DNA of 64,000 nucleotides. It comes from Taeniopygia guttata. Taxonomy: Eukaryota > Chordata > Aves > Passeriformes > Estrildidae. Below the pieces are notes generated by a model. It had not been told where the DNA came from and searched no databases. It saw nothing but the letters and a program-made list of their open reading frames with translations. Numbering within the stretch: position 1 is the first letter of the stretch; each line of letters opens with the position of its first letter. Made by a program: the position numbers and the translations under genes. The stretch lies in the NCBI RefSeq assembly GCF_048771995.1, contig NC_133063.1, forward strand, positions 18,414,063 through 18,478,062, given 5' to 3'. Positions 1 through 11,816 of the stretch are shown here, piece after piece.

Positions 1-1249
1 TTTGCTAAGCTCAGTCTTTCAGCATTCCCTTTCTGGTTTCTCTGTCTGTTTCTTTCATCTCTACCTGCATGCAGAATTTTTATATTAGCTGGTAGGTCTT
101 GTTTTCATTGCACCATTCTTCCAGGCTCTTGCATATCAAGGTTCTTTTTATTTAAAATAACTCTTTCCAATAAAACTAGCAGGTTCTTTCCTTACATTTT
201 GAGGGTTATTAGACCCTTGAGATTTAACTTTTGTGTCTATCACCCTCACATTTGTATAACAGAACATGAAGAGCTGCATTAATGAGCACCTTATTAATTG
301 CAGTTTTCATTCAGCATAGGGTAAACACATTAGAACCACTGGAATTTACAAATTCAACTGTAAAAACATGGCCAAAGTTTGTTCTCTAGTAGAATACAAG
401 GACTGTATTCTGACTAAATTAACTATTGCAAACAGATTTCTGCGTTAGCCACTTTTAGATTACATTGATGTGGCTGGGAAGTATTAATGTGACCACTGTA
501 AAGCTCCAGTGTTCTGACTCAGGTAAAGTAAGATATTCTCTCTTCCCTTCTTTAAGCATAGTCAAAGAGATAAAGAAAAAGACATCCAAAAGAAGAATTT
601 CAGGTACTTAAAATATTGATCTAAAGCACATTCATTGTGTGTATTCTAATCACCCCAATGATCAACCCTACAGTGCTTTAGTTCTATGAGCTTCCTTCCA
701 AAACAAGGTCAAGAAAGGTACAACAAAATGTGTGCCTTTTGTTGACTTTTTGCTCCTGAATCTATCACTATGAACAAACAAGCTTTCACCCTTTTCAAGT
801 AATTTATTTGCTTAGAGTATATATGAAATGAACATCTCTTAAAGGTTTAACATTAGTCAGAAAGGTATCATGCAAGAAAAATTAAAGTTTTTGTTTCTCC
901 CCACTAGATGGCCCTTTGGTGGAATGGCACATTGCTCTATAAACTGGTTCTATTGCCTCCGTGTTTCTGCCTTTTATCTGGAGTGCTGTCCTTACAGTAT
1001 TCAAATGTGCAGTGAAGGAGAGATCAGGAAGGAATATATTTTTAAAAAAGCACTTGGCAACACTGTGTAATGTGATAGGAAGAAAGAGAAAATAAAGAGC
1101 ACTAGTAAAAAAATCTCAATTTAAACATAATTTACATAATTGCCATTACAGTGTTATTGTTTTACTCTGGAAAGCTTGCAATCTCTTCTTTTACTTTAGA
1201 ATTATTACTGTAGCTCTTGGCATATTTTCCCCCAATTTTATATTTATCT

Positions 1250-1870
1250 TCTAGCTCTGCAGCAGTCCATGTGAAATGAACAGGGTCTATGCCTTTATTA
1301 CTGTTCAGCTCTTTATTAAAAAGTCAGCTCGGCAGGGGGCTCAAGAAGGAGCTCGCCCCCGCTGTTGTAGCTTCTCCGGTCGCCGAAGGGTGAGAAGGCG
1401 TGCAGAGTCTGTCCCTGGAGTCTCCGTGGCACGCTGGTAGCTGGAGGTGAAGAGGTGTGCAGTCCGTATCTGAAGTCCCAGCAGATCGTCCTCTCTCCTT
1501 TCCTCCCGGCACACTGGTAGCCACAGGGTGAGGGGATGTGCAGAGCCTGCTGCCAAAGTTCAGCAGCAGATATCCCTCTCCTTCCCTCCTGGTAACACCA
1601 GGAAGTGTGTCTGCTTTGCTCCTGCTTCCCACAGCCCAGTCCAGTCTGGTCCTCTGCAGGTTACAGTGACAGGTCAGACACAGACTAGGGATGAGGTTCC
1701 CTTTTCCCCAACCAGCACATCCATCCAGCCCCCTCCACTGTGCCCAGCCTTCCATTTAGGGGTGTTTTTCACCCCAAAACCCCCTCCCATGATTCCACTG
1801 GATTATTTTGCATCCCAGTCCTAGAATGGTAGTGAGGGTGGGGGGAGGTAGGTGATTCCCAGGAACAATT
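1250..1870 (-). mobile_element. GC-rich LTR-like element with internal tandem repeats
   Basis: This block stands out in GC and CpG content from the intron around it. Three degenerate units of about 60-85 bp sit in tandem between about 1386 and 1600, sharing a core like GCACRCTGGTAG and a GGTGARG...TGTGCAG motif. On the - strand, AATAAA signals (TTTATT on the + strand near 1293 and 1312) lie past the GC-rich part, as expected for the R region of a - strand LTR. No clear TG...CA ends or target duplication were found. The open frames at 1324-1824 come from this composition and are not genes. Confidence 0.45.
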
Positions 1871-2061
1871 AGCTAATTAACATTTCAATGTCAGTACTTA
1901 GCCCAAGCCAAGTGTCCCAGCCAGGCTGTTTTGTTCATAACAAATGAAAAAAATTAATTCTTTTCATAGATGGTACTGCCAAAAAGTCACAGAAAGTTCA
2001 AAATTATTTTTATCAACTCTCAGTGTAATGTTTGAGGAAGAATGGACTGTTGCAATATTTG

Positions 2062-2160
2062 CACAGAATCACAGAATTCTTAGGGTTGGAAGGGACCTCT
2101 TGAGGTATCTACTCCAACCCCACTGATAAGAGCAGGTTATTCATGCTCACAGGTGTGGTG
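2062..2160 (-). mobile_element. CR1 LINE 3' end fragment
   Basis: The sequence CAGAATCACAGAATTCTTAG, followed by GGTTGGAAGGGACCTCTTGA, is the reverse complement of the typical avian CR1 3' UTR and its octamer-like tail. The element is therefore in - orientation and 5'-truncated. Its downstream limit is uncertain. Confidence 0.85.
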
Positions 2161-3718
2161 TCTTCATAAACAGTGAGTCAGTCCCAATCTGGAAATGTGT
2201 CCTAAAATGCAAACACAGGGAGGGGCAGGATTCCAATATACCCAGTGTGAAATTAAGACACAAAGGCAGTCATATGTTGAAAATCAAAATGAATTGTCAT
2301 TTGATAATTTACTCAATTGACACAGAGTAAATTTGACACTTTTACTCACTATCAAAGAAAGTGCAAGAAGGAAAAGTAGGAAAACGCAAAGAACTACAGG
2401 AAGAAAGGTAATCACCACCAAGAATCTGTGGTGTCCTATGAAGGTCCTTCTTCCTTTGTCTCTTGGTGAAGAGGGCTCTGACAAATTTGCTGTGCACTCA
2501 CTTGTATAGAGGCTGAGGTGTTTTATGGCAGCTACTAGGTAGTTCCGCTCCAGCTTCGAACCATGGACACGTGACAGGTGATAGTTAGCTGGCCCTGCAG
2601 TTCACTCACCTTTAACAGCAGGGCACATTCACTGCCACTATCATGGGCCATTAAAGCCCATTATCGATGGGTGCTCATGGCCCCTTATCACATCAGGTCT
2701 TCAACTGCAGATCTTATCAAAGGCTAGGCAGTGGTGAAAAAAGTGTCTGTTTAACAGTTCTTTAGTGAGTCTTCAATATTTTCTTCCACATGTTTAAATA
2801 ATTTATGTTGTGCCTACTATTTGCTGTTTTAAATATGGAATCTTACTAATCAACAACAGTTTATTGCTTCTATTTTTAATAATCATGACCACAAATATAC
2901 TTTCTTTCTGTAAAAATCTACTCTTCATTATTATGTGGTTTTCTCTATATTTTATGATCCTCAGTCTGATTTCCAGTTAGGCATTAGCAATTATTTTTAG
3001 ACCTCATCACCATGCACACATGAAGACATGTGCTAGCACATAGATTTTAAAGATGACATATTGAGCATTTGTAGACATCTGATAGTATCTGAAAAACGTG
3101 GTCACTTAAGGTGTGATGTCCAGTAATATGGGTGAAACTGAAGCCTCAAGTTTAAAAGCTCAGTTTTGGTTATCTACATAACCCACGGATTTGATGCCTG
3201 AGGTGAAATGCTACCAGTGCTTTAAAGAAACCTGCTCCCACTGGTTCTTTTCAGAGTGGAAGGATACCAATCAGGTTTTCTATTTTGCTGATGTTGAAGA
3301 GAGAGAAACGCAGATACCTGTCTGCTGGACATGCTATCTCTCACTATTTGAAATAAGTAAAAGTCTCAAGAGTTAGAATCTGGCTTACTGAAAGGGTGGG
3401 AACTTCTGAAGCATTAAGGTCCCACTGAGAAGTTTTAATATTGCCAAGAGTCTTCCCATACTTTTTCAATTTAAGAATTGGGAAGAATAATGTGGTTGTG
3501 CTGTGAGTGCCTGCAAGGGGGAAAAACAGTTAAAGTAACCTGACTCTCTCAGCTCATGATAGGATGTAATGACAAGGCTAGTCTCAAGTCATGTCATGCA
3601 CCTCTCCAGATCCTGTAGAACATTCAGCTTTACTTCAAGACCTGCTTCCACAGTCAGCTTCAAGATAACCATATCATTGGTGTTGTCTGTCCTCCTTCTG
3701 TTTACCTGAGAATTTAAT

Positions 3719-4071
3719 TGTAGCAATGGGGAACAAAGACACACAGACCTTCTTGCTTGATCCGAAGAAGACTGTTTATTGCAGCAAACCAAGCCTTTCT
3801 ATGCTCTAAACTTAGCCCAAACCAATGTGCATTGGCTGCCTGCCACTGCAGTGTCGCTTTCACACATCCCTTTACCCAAGCAGCTCTCTGATCACATGGT
3901 GTCCGTGCATCTCCCCAAACAATCACTGCCTCATGCACACGGCAACCACACGCCAGTCATGCAGCCCGTTCTCTGGTTACAGGACTTGGTTTTCACCTCG
4001 CTGTTAGGCAAACCTTTCCCAGAGTGCTTTATGTTACTCACCAGAAGTTAACAGGTTTTCTGTCTCCCGCA
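3719..4071 (-). mobile_element. solo ERV LTR, about 353 bp, - orientation
   Basis: Read on the - strand, the element begins TGCGGGAG and ends GCTACA. An AATAAA signal (TTTATT at 3774-3779 on +) is followed by about 60 bp of R/U5-like sequence before the end, which is usual for short avian LTRs. It is flanked by TTTAAT (3713-3718) and TTTGAT (4072-4077), a 6-bp duplication with one mismatch. No internal retroviral sequence adjoins it. The ends were chosen from the TG/CA rule and this near-match. A shorter element ending at about 4052 is also possible. Confidence 0.6.
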
Positions 4072-6669
4072 TTTGATAAAATAAAAACTTAACTGAGTGT
4101 CCATCTCCAAATCTGAAGCATTTTGATGGAGATTCAGGAGACTTTAAGGAGATCAAAGGCCACAAAATCTTCTACTTTGTGGGCTTCACAGACAGGAGTG
4201 GTTAGGGTTTGGAAGGTAATTACTGAGGTGGAGTTTTGAGCAGTGGCCAGACTAAAAACCAGTATTTCACAGTCTGTGTCTGTATGTTTTTCTGGGCAGT
4301 ACTAATGACTTCTGCCAATAAAGGACTAATGCATTTACTACCAACTACTTCTGGGTCTATTTCATCAATCCACTAAAGGAAGTCTGCCACAGTGTACGAG
4401 CCCTGTGTATAGCTGCGTCTCCTGCTGAGGGATGATGTGTGTACCTATTTATGGACTCTACTTTGGACACCAGTTATTAGTTTAAATAATCTGAAGAGTT
4501 TTCTCATAGAAGCTTCTGTTTAACCAATAGAGACTTTCTGGCTTGTTACTAAAATTCAAGGATGATTAGAGGGGTTCTCAACTAGTAGTAGCAGGGGGAC
4601 AGGTGACAGCCACAGGTGACAGAGACTAGAAGGGTTGATGTTCAAGGTGTTTTTGGATGCCTGTGTGCAAGGGAAGGGGTCAGGCCACACTCCCCATCCT
4701 TAGAGCCATATCCTGCCCTTCAGCATTTGCTTCTATTCTCAAAACTCTCTTCTTATGATCTGTGCCTTTCTCTCCAAATTAGAAGCTACTAGTAGGACAG
4801 TTATCTGCCATAAAATGTTCAGAGTTTTATTCCCTGTACTTAAACTTTTTTTCTTTTTTTTTTTTCCCCTTTTCTGGATTAAAGTCATTGCCTTTACCAG
4901 AGTATACTTTTGAGTCTGGCTTATTTATTTCTCCTGCTTTCCTGGTCATTTGAAACGTTTGGTTTTTAAATACACTTTCACTTGGACAGGAGAGAGGTTT
5001 GGGGTTACAGATATAATCCTTTCCTAAATCGCTCTATTTTGTCATGGAGTTGGAAGCACAGTCTATTGAATAAAAAGGCTCACATAACATGGATTTTATT
5101 TAGGGATTTGTGTAAATTAGCTCAACATAGTTTAGAGCTAGTAATTTACTTTGTTTTGCTTTGGTTTCACCAAAAGGAAAATATAGTTCTGGCTGAAAAT
5201 CAGTGTGTAAATTTGAAATATTACTATTCACCAAACAGCATATCAATCTTTAATTTACAATTTCCTGTGAAAGAGGAGTAGGACATCTTCTCAGTCTTTA
5301 CTTTAAGTTCATACTCTTTTTTTCAAATTCAGATCATCAATTTGACTCTGCTTTCACAGTTTGCACTCACAACCATGCCTTAGCAAATCTTGTGCTTTTC
5401 AGATACCTTAAGGCTACTGCAAAAAAAAATAAATCACACAAATGAAATAGTAATAAAGCTTTGTATTAAGCTTTGTTAGCTAAATTTTGTTAGCTAAATT
5501 TTATCTACTATTTTTAAATGAAAATTATGTTCAGAAAATTGGTAGCTGTAGTCATGCAAATGTTGAAATTGATTCCAGTCAATTCCAGTCGTGGCTCATC
5601 TTCAAGGCCCCAGAACTCTCTTGTTGAGTTCGTTGAACGGGCTTATGGGTTGGGCTTTTCTTTTACCCAGAGTTAGATGCAAAGGAGAAATACTGACAAG
5701 ATATTTCTCAAGAGTCAAAACAAAAAAACTTTACTGGCAACTTCCAAAAACTTTGGCAAACGTTTAAAGCAGCATTGAATCAATGTAAAGGATTTCACAA
5801 AGCAATAATTTAGCAAGCTCCAAGTCCATTCAACTTGACAAACTCCAACCCATCTAATTTTAAGTTATTTAGACTTCAAGAAGAAGGAACTGGAAGAAAA
5901 AGAACAAAGAGAAAGACAGAAGAGACACAGAAAAGAATATGACTACCACTGGTGGTTCCAGTGGTCAAGACGTGCTTGTCTCATGCTCTGGCACAAATAC
6001 CCTTTGGCTTTCTTGGGCCCTTCCCCCAGCTGGGACATCTGGTAGCCACTCTGATGCTAGGTTAGGGGCTCCAGGGGCAGGTTTGGGACATTTGGGCATC
6101 CATTGTGCCACTGCAGAGCTGGGGTGCAGGCTCTAGGGGATGGGGTGGATGGAGAAATACACCACCTCACCAGGGCAAGGCTTGTCTTATCCCTTATCCC
6201 ATTCATGCAACTGAAATGTTTCAAGCCAGCAATCTCCTCTAGCCTCTCACACCATCTTGCTCTGGAAAGGAAATGCCAGTAATGTTTTAAAAATTAATTA
6301 TGAAGAACTCTAGGTAGCTCATGTGTTGTATTTGATAACATGGCATCTTGCTGGAAGAAAATAAGTGCAGTTTTTCCCTAGTCCAGCTTATTTTTTACAC
6401 AAATATTTGGAGCAGGAAATAAAAACCACTTAATAGTTGTGGGATGTGTGGAAATAGTTGGAATAGTTTAAGCAAAGATGAACCATGATTCTTCTGGCTA
6501 CCTCCTCTTTCCTGTGCTGTTTTGCCTAATCCTGCCTCAGACTAGGTCAACAAATTTCCTTTAGGCTTAAAAGGTGCAGTGGTTTGGAAATAGTGATTTT
6601 TCTCTGTCTTATTCTGTCTTTATGGTATTTGTGGGAAGTGATATAAAACTGATATATTTTTGAATTGTC

Positions 6670-6985
6670 TAATTCCGGCTAGGACTGGATGAATTTTTGC
6701 AGTAGCCAGGAGGGGGGAGGCTGGAACCCAGAGGCTATTTTCTACCATCTCATATAGTTGTTGGGGGCAGTGGAAAGGGATTCTCTTCCAGGAAGAGAGG
6801 TTCCTTTTGTTTGAGTAAGTGCGGCACTGATCCTGGAGCCAGCTGGAGAGTTTTTGATACTGGTGCTGTTGTTGTTCACTTCCTTGTCTCATTGCTGTTC
6901 CCAGTAAATTGTTTTTATCTCGACCACGGTCTTGTGGCTCCAATCCTCCTATCCAGCCCACCACCAGGGTGGGGAGGTAGAGGGA
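6670..6985 (+). mobile_element. ERV-L type LTR remnant
   Basis: The 5' part (GCTAGGACTGGATGAATTTT, then TGCAGTAGCCAGG) aligns by eye with segments at 24428 and 53616. The 3' part (CAGTAAATTGTTTTTATCTC, then GACCACGGTC) matches the R region typical of avian ERV-L LTRs. No internal sequence is attached, so it is probably a solo LTR. The boundaries are approximate. Confidence 0.6.
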
Positions 6986-8789
6986 GTGAGCATATTGGAA
7001 AGTCTCAGTGGAAGCACTAAATTGGAGAGTCCCATTCCTAAATCATGACCTGAATAAAGGTACAAATTTATCGTGTAAGATACTTATAAATTAAAACAGT
7101 CTTATAAATTAAAACACAGAATATAACCCCACTTAAGTTCTGGATATGCCACAGGTTTTGTTAGACTGCAATAATTCTTTTTTCACACAAGTTAGTTATA
7201 AATCAAAATTAATTTCCATGGAGGGCAGAATCTCTTAAAACTGCAAGAGCAAGGGGCATACATATTTAGAAAGCAGAAAAATACCTGTGTGGTTTCTTGT
7301 TCATTTCTGCTGTACAAGAAAACATTATACTGGAAGTATGTGTTTTACATGAAGGAATAGAGCAGATGCCTATTTCCTGATGACAAATTAAGCATGCTGG
7401 ATATATGACACACATCTTCAGAAACTGTATACCTGAGGAGAATAATGGCGTGATTGCAAAGGCTCCAAGAATGCAGTAAATATTAAGGAAATAACTTATA
7501 TAAATTACTATGTGTTGCTGTCCAGCACTGGATGTAGTTGATATCAGTAGTTCTGATCCATTATGGTCATTTTCAGAAGACAAAAATATTTCTTTGTGAT
7601 ATAATAATTATTAATCTTATGTGAAATACAAGGTCTTTCACATTACCTGAGAAACTGGTGAAAGGTTTTGCTTTGTCTGAAATGTTTGGTTTATAAATTA
7701 CACTTAATCACTGAAAGTTATTTTCTCATCTCTGTCTGCTTCTCTCGTGTTTGTTTTTTAAATAATATGTGTTCTCTAACTAAATTCTTTCAAACATCTT
7801 CACAGGTAATCTTGACAGCACCATTGTCAGTGAACCAGTGATGCTGAAATGATTAAATAATAAATTATGCTTTCTTCTAATCGAATTTATTATTATAGCA
7901 AAAATGTCAACAAATGAGTGAACAAATATACTGTCTGATAGTTACACATCAGGGGAGAAAAGGAAGATTAAATGCAACATATATTTCTTAGATGCTGAAC
8001 TTTGGAGTCAATGACAGAGACTGCTATATCATGTGGCTTGTGATTACAAAAAGTTGAACTTCGTTAATGAAATCTTTTCCTAAGACTACAAAATCTTCTT
8101 TCTATTTCTTGTTTCCAGAAAACAATTATCACATTCAAACTTGGTGGGGTAATATGGCAACAACCCATTGGAAATGTTGAAAATAACCTTTTGTCTTATC
8201 TGTGGTCTGGAAAAAGATAAACTATTTTTTTCCATTGTGATACTTCATTTTAATCCCATCTAACACAGTATTGTTAGTGGATTTGATGTTGCAAACATGT
8301 TTAGATTTAGAGATAGATATTTGGGGGGGGAAAAACAGCTCTCTATAGAGACAGTTTTTCTGGTTTCTTGCTCAGTGTCTTCTGCCATAAATGTTTATTT
8401 TCCTCTGCTTACATCAGCTCAATAATCAGCATTCCAACAAACTGCCTTTATTCCACCTTATGACTCTTGTCACTTGAAAGAGCATACAACATACAAAGTT
8501 GGCACCTCCAGCATATTTAAAACTTAGAGACCTGGCTTATTCAAATATGTGTTTAGAAACTACTGCAGTGACAGACAAAATTTTGTGGAGCTCAGCATAT
8601 ATACTAAACCATACATATTGAAATAAGCACTGTTTACAGGACAATAAATAGTTTTCTTATTACCAGGTTTACAAATTCCTTTTACATTAATCCGTAACAC
8701 AGGACTTTTGAAACTTAACTGATGGCTACACAATCCTTTTCCTACAGTGAGAAATTCTTTTACTCAACTACTCCTATTCTTTTATTTAG

Positions 8790-8899
8790 GACGGTGAAAA
8801 GAAAGGATTTATGAATAGACTTTATGCTATCCAGGAGGTGTGTGTCACTGTCCAGAATATCCTAGATGAAATTGCTTCCTTTGGTGAAAGGATCAAGAA
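8790..8899 (+). CDS. MCTP1: MCTP1 exon: linker before the last membrane segment
   Basis: The exon starts after a TTTATTTAG acceptor and ends at a GTAAGT donor. It encodes 36 full codons (beginning DGEKKGF, then [20 protein letters not shown], ending GERIK) plus two bases of an Asn codon finished in the next exon. This is the polar, helix-forming stretch between the two C-terminal membrane segments. The acidic exon that should precede it was not found in 1-8789, so that exon probably lies upstream of the window. Confidence 0.93.
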
Positions 8900-11706
8900 G
8901 TAAGTGCTGACACAGGTGCTGGATAGCTCTCTTATATTAAAGATAAAGATATATTAAATATATCTTTATATATATAATATATTATATTAAATATATAGAT
9001 ATTAATATTATAACATATTATATTACATATGTATTGTATTAAATATAAATATATTAATACTCTTTAATATCTTTTTCATGCAGAGATATAATACACTAGA
9101 CTTTTACTTACTTATTCCAGGGAGTCCATCATTCAAATTCACTTATATTTACTGTGCTTTATGGAGGCCCTCAGTCAGTTGAAATTCTGTTACATTAATT
9201 CTGGAGTTTAGAACTATATTATTTGGGACAAAAATCAAAAGTAAGGTATTAAAGTAAAGCAGAAAAAGCATACTGTGAGGTTGTTGTTTAAAAGCAATAA
9301 TAAAAAATGAAATTTTCATAGAGGAAATAAGCAGAACTGAATAGGGGTTTGATATTTTAGGTATGTACATATGTTCACCTACTGGAAGTTTTATTTATTG
9401 GTCAGAAAAACCTTTCCTTTAGAGTATTTATAATTTGTAACACCTAATATATAATTTATAAAAATCGCCAGCAAATCTGGACATTAAGAAAGAGAGGTTC
9501 CGAGATTTACTGCAGGAAATGTATTGCTGTATTTCTGTCATGGTCAGTGGACAGCAGCACAAGGTTGATTTCTTGAGGTCAGGCATATTCCAGAAAGACA
9601 CTTTGCAGCTGTCAGCTGCAAAACATGGAGAGGATTGACTTGTTGTTCTGCGCCTTGAAAGCCAAGAGCATCTTACCACTACCCAATTCACTTTTGGAAG
9701 TAAATTTTAGGAAACCTATGCTTTGGGTGGAGGTCAGTCTGCAGGAATCCTGAGGATCATCTCTAATGCTGTCCTGTTCAGTCTTGATGACAAGGACATT
9801 GCCATTTATTCATTTAAGAGCAAAGTCCCTAATAGGAAAGCCTGGGAAAGAGTTCCCACAGGGACGCTTCCAGGCAGGCTGTGTTCACAGCAGGAGAGAC
9901 AAGTGCAAGCATATTGTATCACACAAGTTCTCCAGTTAGAAAAATGAACTAGTTTCTGATAAAAATCCTTTATCAAAAGGCTATTCATGGAAGTTGTCTT
10001 GATGATTAAGTAGTTCTAATTGTACATTTTGGAGGTGGGGTTTGTTCTATTATATACCAGATGAGAGCTACAGAATTTTGTAAACCGAGTGAGACTATAA
10101 ACCTTTGTAGTTTGCTCCTAAAACTATAATGGGAAACCTGTACTGAATGCTGTGTTAACACAGCCCATAAGGAGCTTTGCTAAGTGAGGAGCCAGTGCTC
10201 CCACACATCATGGTGTGTCTGTGATCATTGCACAAAGCCGACTCACAGGAACATGAGCAGACCTTCAACCTTCTGTTCATCCCAAATGCCTACAGAAAAT
10301 GGGAAAAGAGCAGGTGTCCCCTGAGGATAAAGGGAGACGCCCTACACTAAGTGACACTAACACAATGTTAGTGGAGACATGTCAAAATTGCCAGGGAAAA
10401 AAGAAGACAAATGAACACAGGAAGCCAGAGCTCATTATGAAAAATATGGCTTGCAATTCAGATAATTGCAATTATTCATCTAGAGAAGCCAAAATTATGT
10501 AATCACATTGATTGAGAATGTAGCTAGTAGTAATACTTTAAAGTGCATCATGAGATTATTTAGATTTAAAGCCACATTATCCTTCTGGATAAATGTCATG
10601 CAACACTTTTGAGATGGCAGTGTTTTCACTGAACAAATACACTGAGCCAAGCTCCTCTTAACCAACATTCCTATGGGACATACGTATAAAATTATCATCT
10701 GGTCTTTCTCTCTTCACTGAACACAGGACTTGGAGAGCTACAGGATCCTTTTGAGATCCATTAACTCTCCCTTCCTCACACCTGAATTTTGCAGAATGTG
10801 GTGACCAACAGAGTTTTATCAGAATAGGAGAGTCTGGGGCCCTTAGTGAGGATGTTTTTAGCCATGAGGTTTTTTGGAAGGGTAATGTACTGGAATCTGA
10901 TGGGATTCCAGGAATTCTATTCCTTTATTAATAGCTAAATAACCTTTACTTATTTCATGTTTTTTAAAATTATCTTTTTTTATATATATATTTAGAGGGT
11001 TTTTATTTCTTCCCTCAACCACTGCTGTTGCATTATCCCTGTCTTCATGACTAACTGTTCTATCTCCTCTTTTTATTCCCCTAGCTCTTTCCGTCTTATG
11101 CACACGGATGAGTTTCCACCTTTCCATAGCCATGAACTTGCCTATTCTTTTTTGCCCAAAGCTGGAAGGCACCTGGCTGAGGAGTGCACCTGTACCTCAG
11201 ACAGAGGGGAATGTCCCTGTTCAGCCTTTAACTCCTTGTGCTGTCCTTACAGTGGAATAGGGAGGAGATAAAACATCTAAGCCTTAGCACTAGTCTTCCA
11301 ACTATTGTATCCTACTCTATCATGGTGTTGAGAAGGGAAAGTAGATTGCCTGTGCCAGTACCTTTGGAGAGTAGGGAGGTCTGTGGATTTACGTGGTGCT
11401 GAAACTGGGGTTAGGCACTGAGATCTCTGAAAAGCAGAGCAGTGATTCACCTGGCAGATGTGCACTGCTGGGCTGGAAGAGTGAAATGCAGCATGCAAAT
11501 GGGCAAAGCTAGGGCCTCCTTTCATTTCCACTGACAGCAGATCCGAGCTCAGGCTCTCCCTGACGAATGACAAATGTATCCATGCCTTCATTAGTAGACT
11601 CAGTTTGTTCTCCCTGATGGAAACTGACACTTCTCCCACTGTCCTTTGCTCTTTTATTGGCTTTTTTGGCTGACCTCAGTGCTGACTTTTGTTAATTTTT
11701 CTTTAG
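8900..11706 (+). other. MCTP1: MCTP1 intron
   Basis: GT-AG intron. It begins with an AT-rich tract at about 8935-9065 and contains a TA run near 10980. Short open frames are present on both strands but none has the look of a conserved exon. Confidence 0.8.
8935..9065. repeat. AT-rich low-complexity tract with a 12-bp hairpin
   Basis: The run is almost pure A and T and is built of TATTAAATATAT-like words. Inside it, 8943-8954 and 8958-8969 form a perfect 12-bp inverted repeat with a 3-nt loop. It lies about 40 bp after an MCTP1 donor and is probably neutral. Confidence 0.9.
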
Positions 11707-11816
11707 TACATTCAACTGGACTGTCCCATTCCTGAGCTGGCTGGCAATTGTTGCCCTCTCTGTGTTCACCATCATCCTGTATTTCATTCCACTGAGATAC
11801 ATTGTCCTTGTCTGGG
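11707..11816 (+). CDS. MCTP1: MCTP1 exon: final transmembrane segment
   Basis: The exon lies between a TTTCTTTAG acceptor and a GTAAGT donor. It completes Asn and then encodes [20 protein letters not shown] followed by [16 protein letters not shown]. This is one long hydrophobic stretch of about 28 residues, long enough for a membrane pass or a hairpin. It ends in the first base of a Gly codon. The phase fits both flanking exons. Confidence 0.95.

Larger units (their letters stand above)
1..8789 (+). other. MCTP1: MCTP1 intron with several ERV/CR1 remnants
   Basis: No exon of MCTP1 or any other gene was recognised here on either strand. The segment holds a GC-rich LTR-like block (about 1250-1870), a CR1 tail (2062-2160), a short ERV LTR (3719-4071) and an ERV-L type LTR remnant (about 6670-6985). 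The part 5570-6250 is also richer in G and C than its surroundings and may be an older LTR, since the reverse strand reads AGTAAAG near 5732, but I could not support this. The rest is plain AT-rich intron. Confidence 0.7.

Noticed and set aside
1324..1824. 98- and 143-codon overlapping frames on both strands
   Set aside because: Open frames on both strands over a GC-rich repeated block point to base composition of a mobile element, with repeated peptide words that mirror the DNA tandem units.
3191..3376. 61-codon + frame with CxxC pairs (CYQC, CWTC)
   Set aside because: It looked like a small zinc-binding protein, but the spacing fits no family I know, it has no splice support, and it lies within an MCTP1 intron of ordinary composition.
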